A DNA stretch of 64,000 nucleotides from Pseudovibrio japonicus (GCF_014651595.1 NZ_BMXE01000011.1:1-64000), one strand, 5' to 3'; numbered from the stretch's first letter, positions 1 to 9,024 are shown. Numbers and translations: made by a program. Notes: generated by a model from the sequence alone, not told the origin.

Positions 1-703
1 AGCCGACTATCAAAACTTATCATCACCCAACGCAAATCTATCCCCGCATCAACACCGCACGACACAGCACAACGCCACCTAGCGCCCCGGCAACGCCACA
101 GTCACACCCTCACCGCCAAATCCATGAACAAGGTCTCTACCGTGAACCTCCCCGCATGCGCCGTTGCGCCCATTCATCCAAGCCCAATAGACACCAGCCG
201 GACCACCGGACCACCGGACCACCGGACCACCGGACCACCGGACCACCGGACCAGAAGCAAACGCCCAAGCAAAATCGATCTCAAGCCCTCAAATCAGACC
301 AAACCCAATTCTCCGACAAAAAACCAAAGCCAACTCACCACCAGCAAAAATTCAAGGAGAACATTACGGGAATAGACCACGATCAAAACACGCTTCACTA
401 TGAAACAACGACCAAACACCAAAACATCGGTTCAAAACCGCGATCTTTGATAATCGAATACTGAGAACGTAAGTCCAGATGCGAAAGCTGCTTACAGACG
501 CAGGCATGGAGCTAAAGGAAGGGGGATATTGGAGAATAATATGTGCGATATAGGTGTCTAGCTTCTCAAACTATCTCAAGTCGACAGTAATGATTGCCCA
601 ACTCGTGCTTTGAGACGATCGCGACAACACTTGAGTGCAGCAAGCTTGTCGCATCGGGAGCGCGACAAGCGATATAGGTCAAATCCACGCTGTATGGGCG
701 AAC
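1..703. other. Gene-free left edge with a short tandem repeat
   Basis: No convincing gene is seen here. Two overlapping open frames (124-375 and 156-464) run through the octamer repeat, but they are low-complexity, rich in Pro, Thr, Lys and Gln, and lack a clear ribosome binding site. The stretch is A+C-rich on the plus strand, unlike the coding DNA to the right. Its left boundary is the window edge, so it could be the tail of a larger accessory region. Confidence 0.5.
198..253. repeat. Tandem octamer repeat, seven perfect CCGGACCA units
   Basis: Seven uninterrupted copies of the 8-base unit CCGGACCA run head to tail. Eight is not a multiple of three, so gaining or losing a unit would shift any reading frame through it. 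The frame closes every three units, which explains the repeating TTGPPDHR peptide in the overlapping ORFs. Such simple repeats are prone to slipped-strand length change. No supported gene or promoter is attached to this one. Confidence 0.9.
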
Positions 704-973
704 TTAGTGGACTGACAGCCAGTCTCGTGCTGCACGTTGTGCCTCGGCAATCTCCATATGCGACATCTCTTGGGATATCTCCCGGCGATAACGCACTGCC
801 TGAGTACTGCCGCGCATCGCAGCAAGATTAAACCACTTATGCGCTTCGATCAGATCACAGGCCCCGGATTTACCCGACGCCGCATCCAGACCGCGCTGTA
901 CTAAAGATTTCACTTCGCACGCATTTTGCTTGACATGCCGATGAATTACGCCATCAAACTGCAACACAGTCAT
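704..973 (-). CDS. Sel1-repeat-like small protein
   Basis: An 89-residue protein whose middle part (about residues 40-70) reads as one Sel1/TPR-like helix pair: DLIEAHKWFNLAAMRGSTQA, followed by a helix rich in Arg and Glu. Single-repeat Sel1 proteins with this AHKWFNLAA core are common in alphaproteobacteria and have no assigned biochemical role; the fold usually mediates protein contacts. The ATG at 971-973 is preceded by TTTTAGGAGAGAG, a good ribosome binding site. No signal peptide is seen. It stands alone, divergent from the DUF2147 pair. The family assignment is fairly secure; the function is unknown. Confidence 0.72.
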   Translation of the reverse strand: MTVLQFDGVIHRHVKQNACEVKSLVQRGLDAASGKSGACDLIEAHKWFNLAAMRGSTQAVRYRREISQEMSHMEIAEAQRAARDWLSVH

Positions 974-1329
974 TAAATCTCTCTCCTAAAACACAGTGAA
1001 CTCGTTTGTATTGCTCGTAATTTTTCATGAGATAAGAGGAAGCGACGGCCTCCCCGAAATCTAACTGACGTCGCGGACTATTAGATTTTGACACTCTAAA
1101 AAGGCCGTTAAAAACCATGATTGAAACGAAAAAAGTCGCTTCAAAATGAAGATTTACGTAGTTCTGACACGCTGTAAACCAAGGAATATCCCACTGAATG
1201 AATTGATGGGTTGCACGAATCGAAACTGAAACAAACCTGTCTAGTTCACTGATTGATTGCCTTGCACATTCCTGACATTACGATAAGGTAAAGCCATTAT
1301 TACCAAGCTTCAGTGTTTTGGGAGGAACC
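974..1329. other. Intergenic region between divergent genes
   Basis: About 355 bases separate the Sel1-like gene (minus) from the first DUF2147 gene (plus), so both promoters should lie here. I see no strong repeat or convincing -35/-10 pair and no small ORF worth calling. Confidence 0.4.
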
Positions 1330-1740
1330 ATGAAAGCACCCTTTTTGAAGACATCTTTGGCTGCACTGCTCTCAGTCGGCCTGACAACTTCAGCCCTTGC
1401 AGCAGACGCCACTGGCACATGGATGAGAGCAAACGGATCTGCCAAAATTAAAATTTCCAAGTGCGGCGGCAATCTATGCGGCAACATTGTTTGGCTAAAA
1501 GAGCCACGCAAGGACACAGAAAACCCCGACCCTAAGCTTCGCGACCGTTCGCTGATCGGCACAAAAACCATTCTTGGCATGAAAAGCAGCGGCAATAACA
1601 GCTGGAAGGGTAAAGTATATAATGCCGAGGACGGCAAAACCTACTCAGGAAAGATGGAACTGGTTTCTGCAAACAAGCTGAAACTAGAAGGCTGCGTCTT
1701 GATCTTCTGTAAAGGTGATACCTGGACTCGTTCTAAGTAA
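1330..1740 (+). CDS. DUF2147 family secreted protein
   Basis: A 136-residue precursor. Residues 1-25 form a signal peptide (basic start, LAALLSVGLTTSALA core, Ala-x-Ala cleavage site). The mature part has the DUF2147 layout: GTWMRANGSAKIKISKCGG near the start, paired cysteines (CGGNLCG), a central LIGTKTILGMK segment and a closing GC-x-C-x-GDTWTR. The family is a small, probably periplasmic beta-rich domain of unknown function, fused in some bacteria to other envelope modules. I chose ATG 1330 because GGGAGG sits just upstream; a TTG at 1318 is less likely. The next gene is a diverged paralogue. Confidence 0.85.
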   Translation: MKAPFLKTSLAALLSVGLTTSALAADATGTWMRANGSAKIKISKCGGNLCGNIVWLKEPRKDTENPDPKLRDRSLIGTKTILGMKSSGNNSWKGKVYNAEDGKTYSGKMELVSANKLKLEGCVLIFCKGDTWTRSK

Positions 1741-1795
1741 ATTTACCTTAAATCAAGAGACAACAAGCCAAAACCCGTCTGCTATGCTAGCTAAT

Positions 1796-1821
1796 CACCT
1801 GCTCCTAAGAGCGAGCAGGTG
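1796..1821 (+). terminator. Perfect hairpin between the two DUF2147 genes
   Basis: CACCTGCTC (1796-1804) and GAGCAGGTG (1813-1821) form a perfect 9-bp stem with an 8-base loop. No T-run follows, so it is not a classical intrinsic terminator. It lies between the two paralogues and could attenuate read-through or mask the second gene's ribosome binding region. Confidence 0.5.
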
Positions 1822-1842
1822 ATAAGGCAAGCAGATAATAAA

Positions 1843-2274
1843 ATGACCTATCCCGGTTTCATCATTGGCTTTCTTCTTCTTACAATCCTTCCGGCAACCT
1901 CTGCCTACAGTCAGGATCTGCGCGGTCTTTGGCGAACTCCCCTAGGTGAAACGATTAATATTGAGCAATGTGGAGCGACCCTTTGCGCAAAAGTGCAGGC
2001 CTTCACCCCTCCTAACGGACAGCGACAGGAAGACGTTCTGGATGAGAACAATACTGACGCAACTAAAAGATCCCGCAAGATTCTAGGCCTGAATGTTCTT
2101 TGGAACATAACTCCAGCAGGAGAAAACACATGGCGAGCGGACGGCTATGATCCACGCCGCGGGGTTGAAGCCAACGTCGATATGAAGCTCCTGCCCGGCG
2201 GTGTGTTGAACATAAAGGGATGCAAGAGGGTCGTCGTGAACGTGTGTGATGACATTAATTGGCAACGCCTGTAA
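1843..2274 (+). CDS. DUF2147 family secreted protein, second copy
   Basis: A 143-residue precursor with a signal peptide (FIIGFLLLTILPATSAYS) and the same domain as the preceding gene: LRGLWRTPLGETINIEQCG, CGATLCAKV, a central KILGLNVLW and terminal cysteines near WQRL. Identity to the neighbour is low outside these landmarks, so this is an old tandem duplication or a separate acquisition. The start is uncertain: ATG 1843 places the signal peptide best, whereas a GTG at 1819 would begin inside the upstream hairpin. Function is unknown; periplasmic location is inferred. Confidence 0.8.
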   Translation: MTYPGFIIGFLLLTILPATSAYSQDLRGLWRTPLGETINIEQCGATLCAKVQAFTPPNGQRQEDVLDENNTDATKRSRKILGLNVLWNITPAGENTWRADGYDPRRGVEANVDMKLLPGGVLNIKGCKRVVVNVCDDINWQRL

Positions 2275-2464
2275 CGTTGAAGCATCTGCAAACATATTGG
2301 CTTTTTCCAACACAGGACAAAAAAAGTCCCTGTGGCACTCATAAAGCTCAGACTGAGAAACATAGGCTACAGCAGGGAACCAGTGTGCAAGACGCTTGTC
2401 TTGGATCAGTCACGAAAAGTCTCAAACAGGCTACCAGCACACAATATAAATCCGTTTTCAAATC

Positions 2465-3175
2465 TCAACGCTGATTGAACAGGATGGATTGCGCCTCTTT
2501 ATCCCCTGATATGCTCGGGGAGGCAGATCCCACTTCCTTACCAACCTCCAAGCCTTGCACCACAGCAGCGCGCGCCAGTAGTCGCTCACGCCATGCCTTT
2601 ACATCCGGAAATTCATCCAGATCAATCCCTTGGCGTTCCCATCGCTGCGACCAAGTAAATATGGATATGTCCGCAATGGTGTATTCTCCCGCAGCCACAT
2701 AATTGCGATCAGCAAGTCGCTTATTTAGCACCCGGTAAAGCCGATGCGTCTCATTGAAATAGCGGGTCATGGCATACTCGATTTTCTCAGTAGCATAATG
2801 GCGAAAGTGATGGTTCTGGCCGAGCATGGGACCAAATCCGCCTATTTGCCACATCAACCATTCTTCTGTTTCCACCCGCGCCCGCTCTTCTACTGGATAG
2901 AAACGCTCGAACTTACGGCCCAAATACTGCATTATCGCACCGGATTCAAAAATGGAGATTGGATCACCGCTTGGTCCTTCAGGATCAATGATCGCTGGCA
3001 TCTTATTGTTCGGCGAGATTTTGAGGAAGTCTGGCTCAAACTGCTCACCACGTCTAATGTTCACCAGTTTCACATCATAGGGAACGCCAAGCTCCTCCAT
3101 CATAATAGAAACCTTCCAGCCATTCGGTGTTGGCCAGTAGTACAGCTCGATGGGTTTTGTCTGCGAAAAAGCCAT
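2465..3175 (-). CDS. Glutathione S-transferase family protein
   Basis: A 236-residue cytosolic protein. The N-terminal thioredoxin-like domain starts ELYYWPTPNGWKVSIMMEEL and carries the cis-Pro (KMPAI) and the ESGAI glutathione-contact motif; the C-terminal helical domain contains YTIADISIFTW. The TPNG segment and overall form match the YghU/YfcG (Nu-class) disulfide-reductase-like GSTs, which act on glutathione disulfides or as peroxidases. The long open frame extends upstream to 3283, but ATG 3173-3175 begins the conserved domain and follows AGGTGTCC. The exact substrate is not predictable from sequence. Confidence 0.88.
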   Translation of the reverse strand: MAFSQTKPIELYYWPTPNGWKVSIMMEELGVPYDVKLVNIRRGEQFEPDFLKISPNNKMPAIIDPEGPSGDPISIFESGAIMQYLGRKFERFYPVEERARVETEEWLMWQIGGFGPMLGQNHHFRHYATEKIEYAMTRYFNETHRLYRVLNKRLADRNYVAAGEYTIADISIFTWSQRWERQGIDLDEFPDVKAWRERLLARAAVVQGLEVGKEVGSASPSISGDKEAQSILFNQR

Positions 3176-3291
3176 AAGGACACCTGCGAAAACCGTTCGG
3201 CGAGGTTTCTGATGAGGATTTAGCCAGTCGCTCTCCAGACTATTCCAAAACACCACGGCTGGAAATAGCCAGCTCAGATGCAAGTTAACAC

Positions 3292-3744
3292 CTAGAAAAT
3301 CAGCTTGAAGCCTTCATGCGTCGGCACAAACCCATTGCTGGTATAAAAGCGATGCGCGGCTTTGCGTTCTTTATTTGACGTCAGTTGCACCATACAACAC
3401 CCGCTTTCACGAGCCAGCCTCACCGCGTGCGCGAGCATCTCTTTGCCAAGCCCTTTGCCACGCATATCGGCACGGGTGTGCATGCTTTCGATCTGTGCGC
3501 GGGGCCTCCCGTTAAAAGCAAGGCCCTTCACATAGGTTAGCTGAAAAGTTGCAACAGGGTCTCCCTCCGCCTGCTCCCCCACATAAATGTTGGTATTCGG
3601 GCACTGTTGGATAGCCGAAAATGCAGGCTCGTAGGTGTCCATCGTATCCTTTTCGAAATGCACCCGTTGGGAAGAAGCACCTGCGTTCATCATCCGCACA
3701 ACAGCATCAAGATCCTCATAGCGGGCAACACGTATCTTCAACAT
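3292..3744 (-). CDS. GNAT family N-acetyltransferase
   Basis: A 150-residue single-domain acetyltransferase. The acetyl-CoA pyrophosphate loop is visible as MRGKGLGKEML, preceded by beta strand AQIESMHTR and followed by the C-terminal AAHRFYTSNGF signature of small GNAT enzymes. I chose the inner ATG at 3742-3744 because GGAG lies about 6 bases upstream; an earlier ATG adds five residues. It starts 18 bases after the stop of the upstream glycosyltransferase gene, suggesting co-transcription. The acceptor substrate is unknown. Confidence 0.85.
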   Translation of the reverse strand: MLKIRVARYEDLDAVVRMMNAGASSQRVHFEKDTMDTYEPAFSAIQQCPNTNIYVGEQAEGDPVATFQLTYVKGLAFNGRPRAQIESMHTRADMRGKGLGKEMLAHAVRLARESGCCMVQLTSNKERKAAHRFYTSNGFVPTHEGFKLIF

Positions 3745-3762
3745 AAAAACTCCAAACATCAG

Positions 3763-5322
3763 CTAGCGACAAATTTCCGAGTCGCCATCAACCTTCTCAA
3801 CTCCAAATATTGTTGTTCGGAAGTTATCGGCTTTCCACAAATGAGGCCAGCTTGCACTGATTTGACGTGAGGCCTGCACTTCGTCAGGTGTTGGTGCTTG
3901 GTTCACTGCAAAACCGCCGCTGACAAGAGCATCCTGCATACTGCGCTGCACACCGTCATCTCCCATATCCCAAACGATGAAGCAGTTTTGCCGCTGCGCA
4001 CTGTTGGGGTGGAAACCACGAATGATGTGGCGAGCATTGGGCAAACTCACACGCAGGTTTCCTCCCGTATATTGATCCAGCGAAACAAACGTGGCCTGCC
4101 CAATCTCAGGAAACTGAACCTTGAGCTGCTCCCCCAACTTGTAAAAAGGTTTCATCTGGCGGCAATACCCACCACAAAACAGTGGGTCTGGAGCTAGAAA
4201 ACCCGCAACGCGAACACCAATCACGGCAAGAACAAACAGGACCAGAACACCGGAGTAAATCTTTACCGATCTGTTGGAACACCTGCGCAGCGAAATTTGG
4301 AAGAACACCACAATTGGAAGCAAAAGCAGCACTGGATGCATGTGCCGTTCTTTTATGTATTGCGCACCACTCAAAAGAACTCCAACAAACGCCAGGGCAA
4401 GAGCAAAAAGCAGTGCCCGCTGTAAAAGTCGGCCGGTGGCCATTGTGTGTGGATCGGTTATCTCCCTTCGCTCCCCACGGAACAAGCTGGGAAAGAAGAT
4501 CAGTATGACCAGAGGCAGGAACGGAACAGAAAAACCCACAAGGCTGATCAATAAACGCAGCTCACCAGAAAATACCCGCGCCAAACTATTCGCCTGCTCC
4601 CCCTCGCGCATCAAGTCTATCGCAGAGCCAACAAACACCTGATCGTAGATGATAATCCAATAAAGATAGGGTGAATATACTATAACGGCGATCACGCCAG
4701 CGACAATCAGAAGCGAGAGTCGTAACTGCTTACGCCAATAGCCATCGGTGAGCGCCGCAAGAAAGATTGAGGCCGGGACCAGAATGTACGAGTGCTTGGA
4801 AAGCATGCCAAGCCCCAAAGCCAAGCCGAAACAAGCAGTGGCGCCAATCGTTTTCTCTTTCAAAAACCATAAAAAGCAGTAGAGCGTTGCACCTGAAGCT
4901 GCCATCAAAACGGAAGTGTGGGTCATACCCTCATGCAGATTAAAGCCGATCTGGTAAAGCGCCACATAGGAAAACACCGAAAGCGCAGCCAGCTTCTCAT
5001 CTGCAATAGCTTGCCGGGCAACACCGTAGAGAAACAAGGAGAAACACAGCACCAGCAGGTACTTAAGAGTTACAAAGCTCCAGATATTTGGCCCGAAGAT
5101 CTTCTGAGTGCCATATAGCATCCACTCGTAAAGCGGCGGCTGGCGCACTTGATATCCAAGCCTCAGCTCCTGCACAAACACATTCTCAAACATCTCATCA
5201 GTACTTAGCGTAGGCGAGAAGTAACCACGCAAAAGCAGATGCAGCAGCAGGTATCCTGCGATCAGAAGAATGACGCCCACAGGTCGCCACCAAAATCGGG
5301 TTAAAACTGTCGCTTCCAGCAT
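3763..5322 (-). CDS. Membrane glycosyltransferase, GT39/ArnT-like (PMT_2)
   Basis: A 519-residue polytopic membrane protein with about a dozen hydrophobic segments. The first extramembrane loop holds STDEMFENVFVQEL, matching the acidic catalytic D-E motif of the ArnT/PMT glycosyltransferases, which use polyprenyl-phosphate sugars. A second loop region, RQPPLYEWMLYG, is the family P-P-L-Y-x-W block. The C-terminal part (from about 430) is soluble and probably periplasmic. Family members glycosylate lipid A, other lipids or proteins; the acceptor here is not evident. It heads a likely two-gene unit with the following GNAT gene. Confidence 0.85.
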   Translation of the reverse strand: MLEATVLTRFWWRPVGVILLIAGYLLLHLLLRGYFSPTLSTDEMFENVFVQELRLGYQVRQPPLYEWMLYGTQKIFGPNIWSFVTLKYLLVLCFSLFLYGVARQAIADEKLAALSVFSYVALYQIGFNLHEGMTHTSVLMAASGATLYCFLWFLKEKTIGATACFGLALGLGMLSKHSYILVPASIFLAALTDGYWRKQLRLSLLIVAGVIAVIVYSPYLYWIIIYDQVFVGSAIDLMREGEQANSLARVFSGELRLLISLVGFSVPFLPLVILIFFPSLFRGERREITDPHTMATGRLLQRALLFALALAFVGVLLSGAQYIKERHMHPVLLLLPIVVFFQISLRRCSNRSVKIYSGVLVLFVLAVIGVRVAGFLAPDPLFCGGYCRQMKPFYKLGEQLKVQFPEIGQATFVSLDQYTGGNLRVSLPNARHIIRGFHPNSAQRQNCFIVWDMGDDGVQRSMQDALVSGGFAVNQAPTPDEVQASRQISASWPHLWKADNFRTTIFGVEKVDGDSEICR

Positions 5323-5446
5323 CTAGACATCTCCATCAGAGGCTTAGACAGCAAGCTTAGACCCGCAAGAAACGGCCAGATACAAAGAGGGCCACATCCC
5401 GCCTGCTCGGCTGGAGGATGTGGCCCCGAAAGCACAGATAAGGAGA

Positions 5447-7198
5447 TTACACCCTAAGTTCTGCGGAGTATTTTTCCACATGCCCGAGCAGCTGCATCGC
5501 GCCCTGTTGGTCACGGGAAAGAACAAACCCCAGGCGCTCGGCTGTGCGACTGCCCACATTCCATGAGCTTGCCCAGATGATGAAAGGCGCCAGCAGCATC
5601 GGTAGAGCAACCGGCATCACCCAGAGCCACAGCGCGCCTTCGCCAATCCAGCTTAGGCCCATGGCCAGCGCACCAACAGCGCTCACCCACCAGACAGACC
5701 GGAGACATTCCAGCAACGGCAAGCGAGCGGCATCGCGGTGGGCGTTGGTCCATCCGCTGTCGCGGCCCATGAGAACCTCAAAGACAGAGCGGCACTGGAA
5801 GGCCATCAGGATCGGCGCGAACACCGCAGAACTGATCAGCTCAATGAGACCACCAAGCACACCCTTGCGGGATGTATTCTCAGTCCCCAGAAAGACCTCT
5901 TTCAAAACAACGAGTGCTTTCGGCAGAACCAGCAGCGCAATCACGCCAAACAGCAAAGCCGCACCTTCATAGGCAGCACTGATCGGTATATGGCCGAGAA
6001 CCGGGAGGTGGTTCTGGAAAGCATAGGCCTCCAGCACCGGCAAATCCAAAGGCGCGAACAAACTTGCCAGTAGAAAAACAGCCCAGACCGGCGAGCTCAG
6101 ATAGGACATGATGCCAAGCAGCAAGGAAAAGCGCCCCCACGGCTTGAGGGAACGCGCAGCCACCACGCGGGAATGCTGCAGGTTTCCCTGGCACCAGCGT
6201 CGGTCACGTGCCGCATAGCCCAATATATTCTCGGGCGCCGCCTCATAGGACCCAGTGATCCGCGGATCACACTCCACCCGCCAGCCCGCACGCGCCATAA
6301 GCACTGCTTCCACGCTGTCGTGGCTGAGAATATGCCCGCCAAACGCCGCCGTATCATCCAGTTCCGGCAAACCACAACTGGAGGCAAAGGCCCGGGTGCG
6401 GATAATCGCGTTATGACCCCAAAATGGCCCGCACTCGCCCTGCATGGCAGCCAGACCAAACGCAAAGGCACGGCCAAACATGCCTGAGGCAAACATCAGG
6501 TTGCGGCCAAAGTAGCTCCTCAGACCAACCAACATGGGAACCGTTTGCAGCAGACCAAGGGTCGGCTCCGCTTCCATGCGGCCAACCATGTGCACCAGCG
6601 TATCAGCGCGCATTAGACTGTCAGCGTCCAGTACAATCATGTAGCGGTAAGCCCCGCCGCAGCGTTGCACAAACTCCGCTACGTTGCCCGCCTTCCGGCC
6701 ATGGTTGTCCGTCCGGCGCCGGTAAAAGATCTTCTGCTCTGGATACCGCACAACCAGCTGGCGCACCACCTGCTCTTCCAGCTCCGCAATCTCTTCATTG
6801 CGGCTGTCAGAAAGCACATGCCAGTGAAACAAGTGTGTCGCGTTTTGAGCCCTCAAATCATCCATCATGGCCGCAAGACGCGCCGCAACTTCCGGCGCAT
6901 CTTCATTATAGATCGGCATCAGGATCGCCGTGCTTTCTGCAGGCAAAGACTGCGGATCAGCATCAAGAGCAGAAACCGAGCGGGCATACAGCAAGCCCAG
7001 CAGAACGGTCGCCCCACCCCATGAAAGCCAGAGGGTGCTGACAAACAGCAGAACAATCCGCACAAATTCATAGATATTGAGGCCATCAGCACTCAAGGCT
7101 GCATAAAACAGCCCTGTAAAGCTAAGGGACAACGCCAGACAGAAGACAAAAGCCGCAGCCCGTCGGTGCCCTACCCCGTCGCGAAACGGCATTTCCAT
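5447..7198 (-). CDS. opgH: Glucans biosynthesis glucosyltransferase (OpgH/MdoH)
   Basis: A 583-residue inner-membrane enzyme that polymerises glucose from UDP-glucose into the backbone of osmoregulated periplasmic glucans. Visible landmarks are two N-terminal membrane helices, the GT2 start AILMPIYNED, the metal-binding VLDADSLM (DxD), GHNAIIRTRAF, SHDSVEAVLMARAGW, the RDRRWCQGNL (QxxRW-like) block and several C-terminal helices. It is shorter at the N-terminus than enterobacterial OpgH. Directly upstream and in the same frame lies a 71-codon ORF ending TAA-TTT before this ATG, so the cytoplasmic N-terminal extension may be split off. It pairs with opgG. Confidence 0.93.
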   Translation of the reverse strand: MEMPFRDGVGHRRAAAFVFCLALSLSFTGLFYAALSADGLNIYEFVRIVLLFVSTLWLSWGGATVLLGLLYARSVSALDADPQSLPAESTAILMPIYNEDAPEVAARLAAMMDDLRAQNATHLFHWHVLSDSRNEEIAELEEQVVRQLVVRYPEQKIFYRRRTDNHGRKAGNVAEFVQRCGGAYRYMIVLDADSLMRADTLVHMVGRMEAEPTLGLLQTVPMLVGLRSYFGRNLMFASGMFGRAFAFGLAAMQGECGPFWGHNAIIRTRAFASSCGLPELDDTAAFGGHILSHDSVEAVLMARAGWRVECDPRITGSYEAAPENILGYAARDRRWCQGNLQHSRVVAARSLKPWGRFSLLLGIMSYLSSPVWAVFLLASLFAPLDLPVLEAYAFQNHLPVLGHIPISAAYEGAALLFGVIALLVLPKALVVLKEVFLGTENTSRKGVLGGLIELISSAVFAPILMAFQCRSVFEVLMGRDSGWTNAHRDAARLPLLECLRSVWWVSAVGALAMGLSWIGEGALWLWVMPVALPMLLAPFIIWASSWNVGSRTAERLGFVLSRDQQGAMQLLGHVEKYSAELRV

Positions 7199-7201
7199 AA
7201 A

Positions 7202-7417
7202 TTACCGCCCCGAAAAGATAGAAATGGCTTTTTGCAGTCGCGCCCGCTTAGCAGGCCGCGCGGAAGCACCGCGCCCGAACCACACACGACGCCAGGCCAG
7301 AGCAAACCAGCTCTCATCATCTGCAGAAAGATCCTGCACTGGCATGGCAAGCGGTGCAACCGGACCGCTGCTCAGCTCATCATTTGTAGAAGACACATCA
7401 GATTTCATAGGCTTCAT
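7202..7417 (-). CDS. Small ORF between opgG and opgH, possible detached OpgH N-terminus
   Basis: A 71-residue ORF. Its ATG (7415-7417) overlaps the opgG TGA in an ATGA arrangement, typical of translational coupling. Its TAA (7202-7204) is followed by TTT and then the opgH ATG, all in one frame, so a single sense codon instead of TAA would join the two. The sequence is hydrophilic, with an acidic, Ser-rich first half containing PLAMPVQDL, reminiscent of the N-terminal cytoplasmic region of alphaproteobacterial OpgH, and a basic second half (RPAKRARLQK) that would precede the first membrane helix. It could be a real small protein, a nonsense-split opgH, or a base-calling error. Confidence 0.55.
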   Translation of the reverse strand: MKPMKSDVSSTNDELSSGPVAPLAMPVQDLSADDESWFALAWRRVWFGRGASARPAKRARLQKAISIFSGR

Positions 7418-9024
7418 GAACTCCACCCCCACTGGTAAAGCCATTCTTCAGAAACTGCTTTTTCGCCATCAGTCAGTTGAAGGCGCAATTCAACCGGCAC
7501 GCTCAGATCTTCGCGGGAAACATCCATGAACACACGATAGATACCCAGCTCTTCAATGTAATGGATGTCCACAAAATCGACCGTTCCGTTCAAAGCAGCG
7601 TTGTCGATTGCAGGTTTCGCACGCACAAGCTGCTCACCATTCAGTCCGCTCTCCGTAAACTGGGAGGCATCAAAGTCCACGACGAACTTACGGGTCAACG
7701 AGTTCTCGGTTGAGGCTGAGTGCCCCGCCTTGCCTGAGCGCGTTTGTGTAACAGGCATCAACACCTGCTCAGAGTGACCAACTTCATCGCCCCAGTACAT
7801 CTTGTAGTGGAATGACAGTTCATCACCCGCCTTCACCTCTTGATCCGGTGTCCAGAACGCCACGATGTTATCGTTGATTTCCTGGTCCGTTGGAATTTCC
7901 GCAAGCATCACGGAACCCTCACCCCAATCACCAAGAGGCTCGATCCATAGGCTTGGACGTTTGTCATAACGAGCTTCAAGATCCTGATAGTGCTCAAAAT
8001 CTCTGTCGCGCTGCATCAACCCAAAACCAACCGGGCTTTTTGCATCGAGAAAGGAAAGCTGCAGATTATTTGGGTTGGTAAGAGGCCGCCACGAGGTGTT
8101 TCCGTTGGCAAAGCGCAGCTTCAGCCCGTCACTGTCATGCACTTCAGGCCTGAAGTCATCAAACCCGGTCCGGTCATTCTCGCCGTAAAGGTACATGGAG
8201 GTCAAAGGCGCAATACCAAGCCGTTCCACATCACTTCGGAAGAACAGATGCGCCGTCACATCAACTTCTGTCTGCTGTCCCGGTTTGAACGTAAATTGAT
8301 ACGCCCCAGTCACACTTGGGCTATCAAGCTCCGCCCACACCGTCACCAGGTTTGCACCATCCACCGGCTTACCAAGGTAAAACGCTGTGAAGTGGGGAAA
8401 TTCTTCTGGTCGGCTACTGGCCGTATCAATAGCCAATGCACGGGCAGACAGGCCATAGGTATTGCCAGCCCCCAGAGCGCGGAAATAGCTGGCACCTAAA
8501 AAGGCAACCAGTTCATCCATCTGCTCTTCCACATTCAGTGGGTTCAGCAAACGGAACCCGGCCACCCCGGGAAATGAAACATCACTCAGAGATGCGCTCA
8601 ACTCCGTATCATGATAGTCAAAGTCAGCAGCTTCAAACACAAATGGTTGAGCTGCGCCCTCGCTCACCTCATAGATTTTCAGAGGATGTTTAAACAGCCA
8701 ACCCGGATGGAACGCATGAACTCTGAAGTTCTCAGTGTCATTCCACTTGCTGCGGTCGCGATTATAGCCGATTTTCCGATATCCATCGTACTCTAACTCC
8801 GCCAGCGCGCCCGGTAATTCTACAGTTGGTTCCGTATAGGCTTCTTGTGCCTGAGCCTTCATCTTTGCCACAAGTGTACCAAAGGTAAACGGAACCTGAG
8901 ACTGAGAGCTTTCGCTTGCAACATCAGCCGCAAAAGAAGAAGAGACTGCCCCAAACCCGACGCCGGAGCAAATCACGCCCAATACAGCCATATTGGAAAG
9001 AAAATTACTTCGTTGATTAAGCAA
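7414..9024 (-). CDS. opgG: Glucans biosynthesis protein G, periplasmic
   Basis: A 536-residue exported protein of the MdoG/OpgG family, which acts in the periplasm on the glucan backbone made by OpgH. The N-terminus is a signal peptide (VLGVICSGVGFGAVSSSFAA). The mature part opens with the family block PFTFGTLVAKMKAQAQEAY and contains YDGYRKIGYN, WLFKHPLKIYEV and FGLMQRDRDFEHYQDLEARY. The TTG at 9022-9024 follows GGGGGC and fits best; an ATG at 8989-8991 would shorten the signal peptide and lacks a site. It is first in the opgG-smallORF-opgH unit, with overlapping stop and start downstream. Confidence 0.92.
   Translation of the reverse strand: MLNQRSNFLSNMAVLGVICSGVGFGAVSSSFAADVASESSQSQVPFTFGTLVAKMKAQAQEAYTEPTVELPGALAELEYDGYRKIGYNRDRSKWNDTENFRVHAFHPGWLFKHPLKIYEVSEGAAQPFVFEAADFDYHDTELSASLSDVSFPGVAGFRLLNPLNVEEQMDELVAFLGASYFRALGAGNTYGLSARALAIDTASSRPEEFPHFTAFYLGKPVDGANLVTVWAELDSPSVTGAYQFTFKPGQQTEVDVTAHLFFRSDVERLGIAPLTSMYLYGENDRTGFDDFRPEVHDSDGLKLRFANGNTSWRPLTNPNNLQLSFLDAKSPVGFGLMQRDRDFEHYQDLEARYDKRPSLWIEPLGDWGEGSVMLAEIPTDQEINDNIVAFWTPDQEVKAGDELSFHYKMYWGDEVGHSEQVLMPVTQTRSGKAGHSASTENSLTRKFVVDFDASQFTESGLNGEQLVRAKPAIDNAALNGTVDFVDIHYIEELGIYRVFMDVSREDLSVPVELRLQLTDGEKAVSEEWLYQWGWSS

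Noticed and set aside
124-464. Two overlapping plus-strand ORFs through the octamer repeat
   Set aside because: Low-complexity, repeat-driven, no ribosome binding site, no family resemblance.
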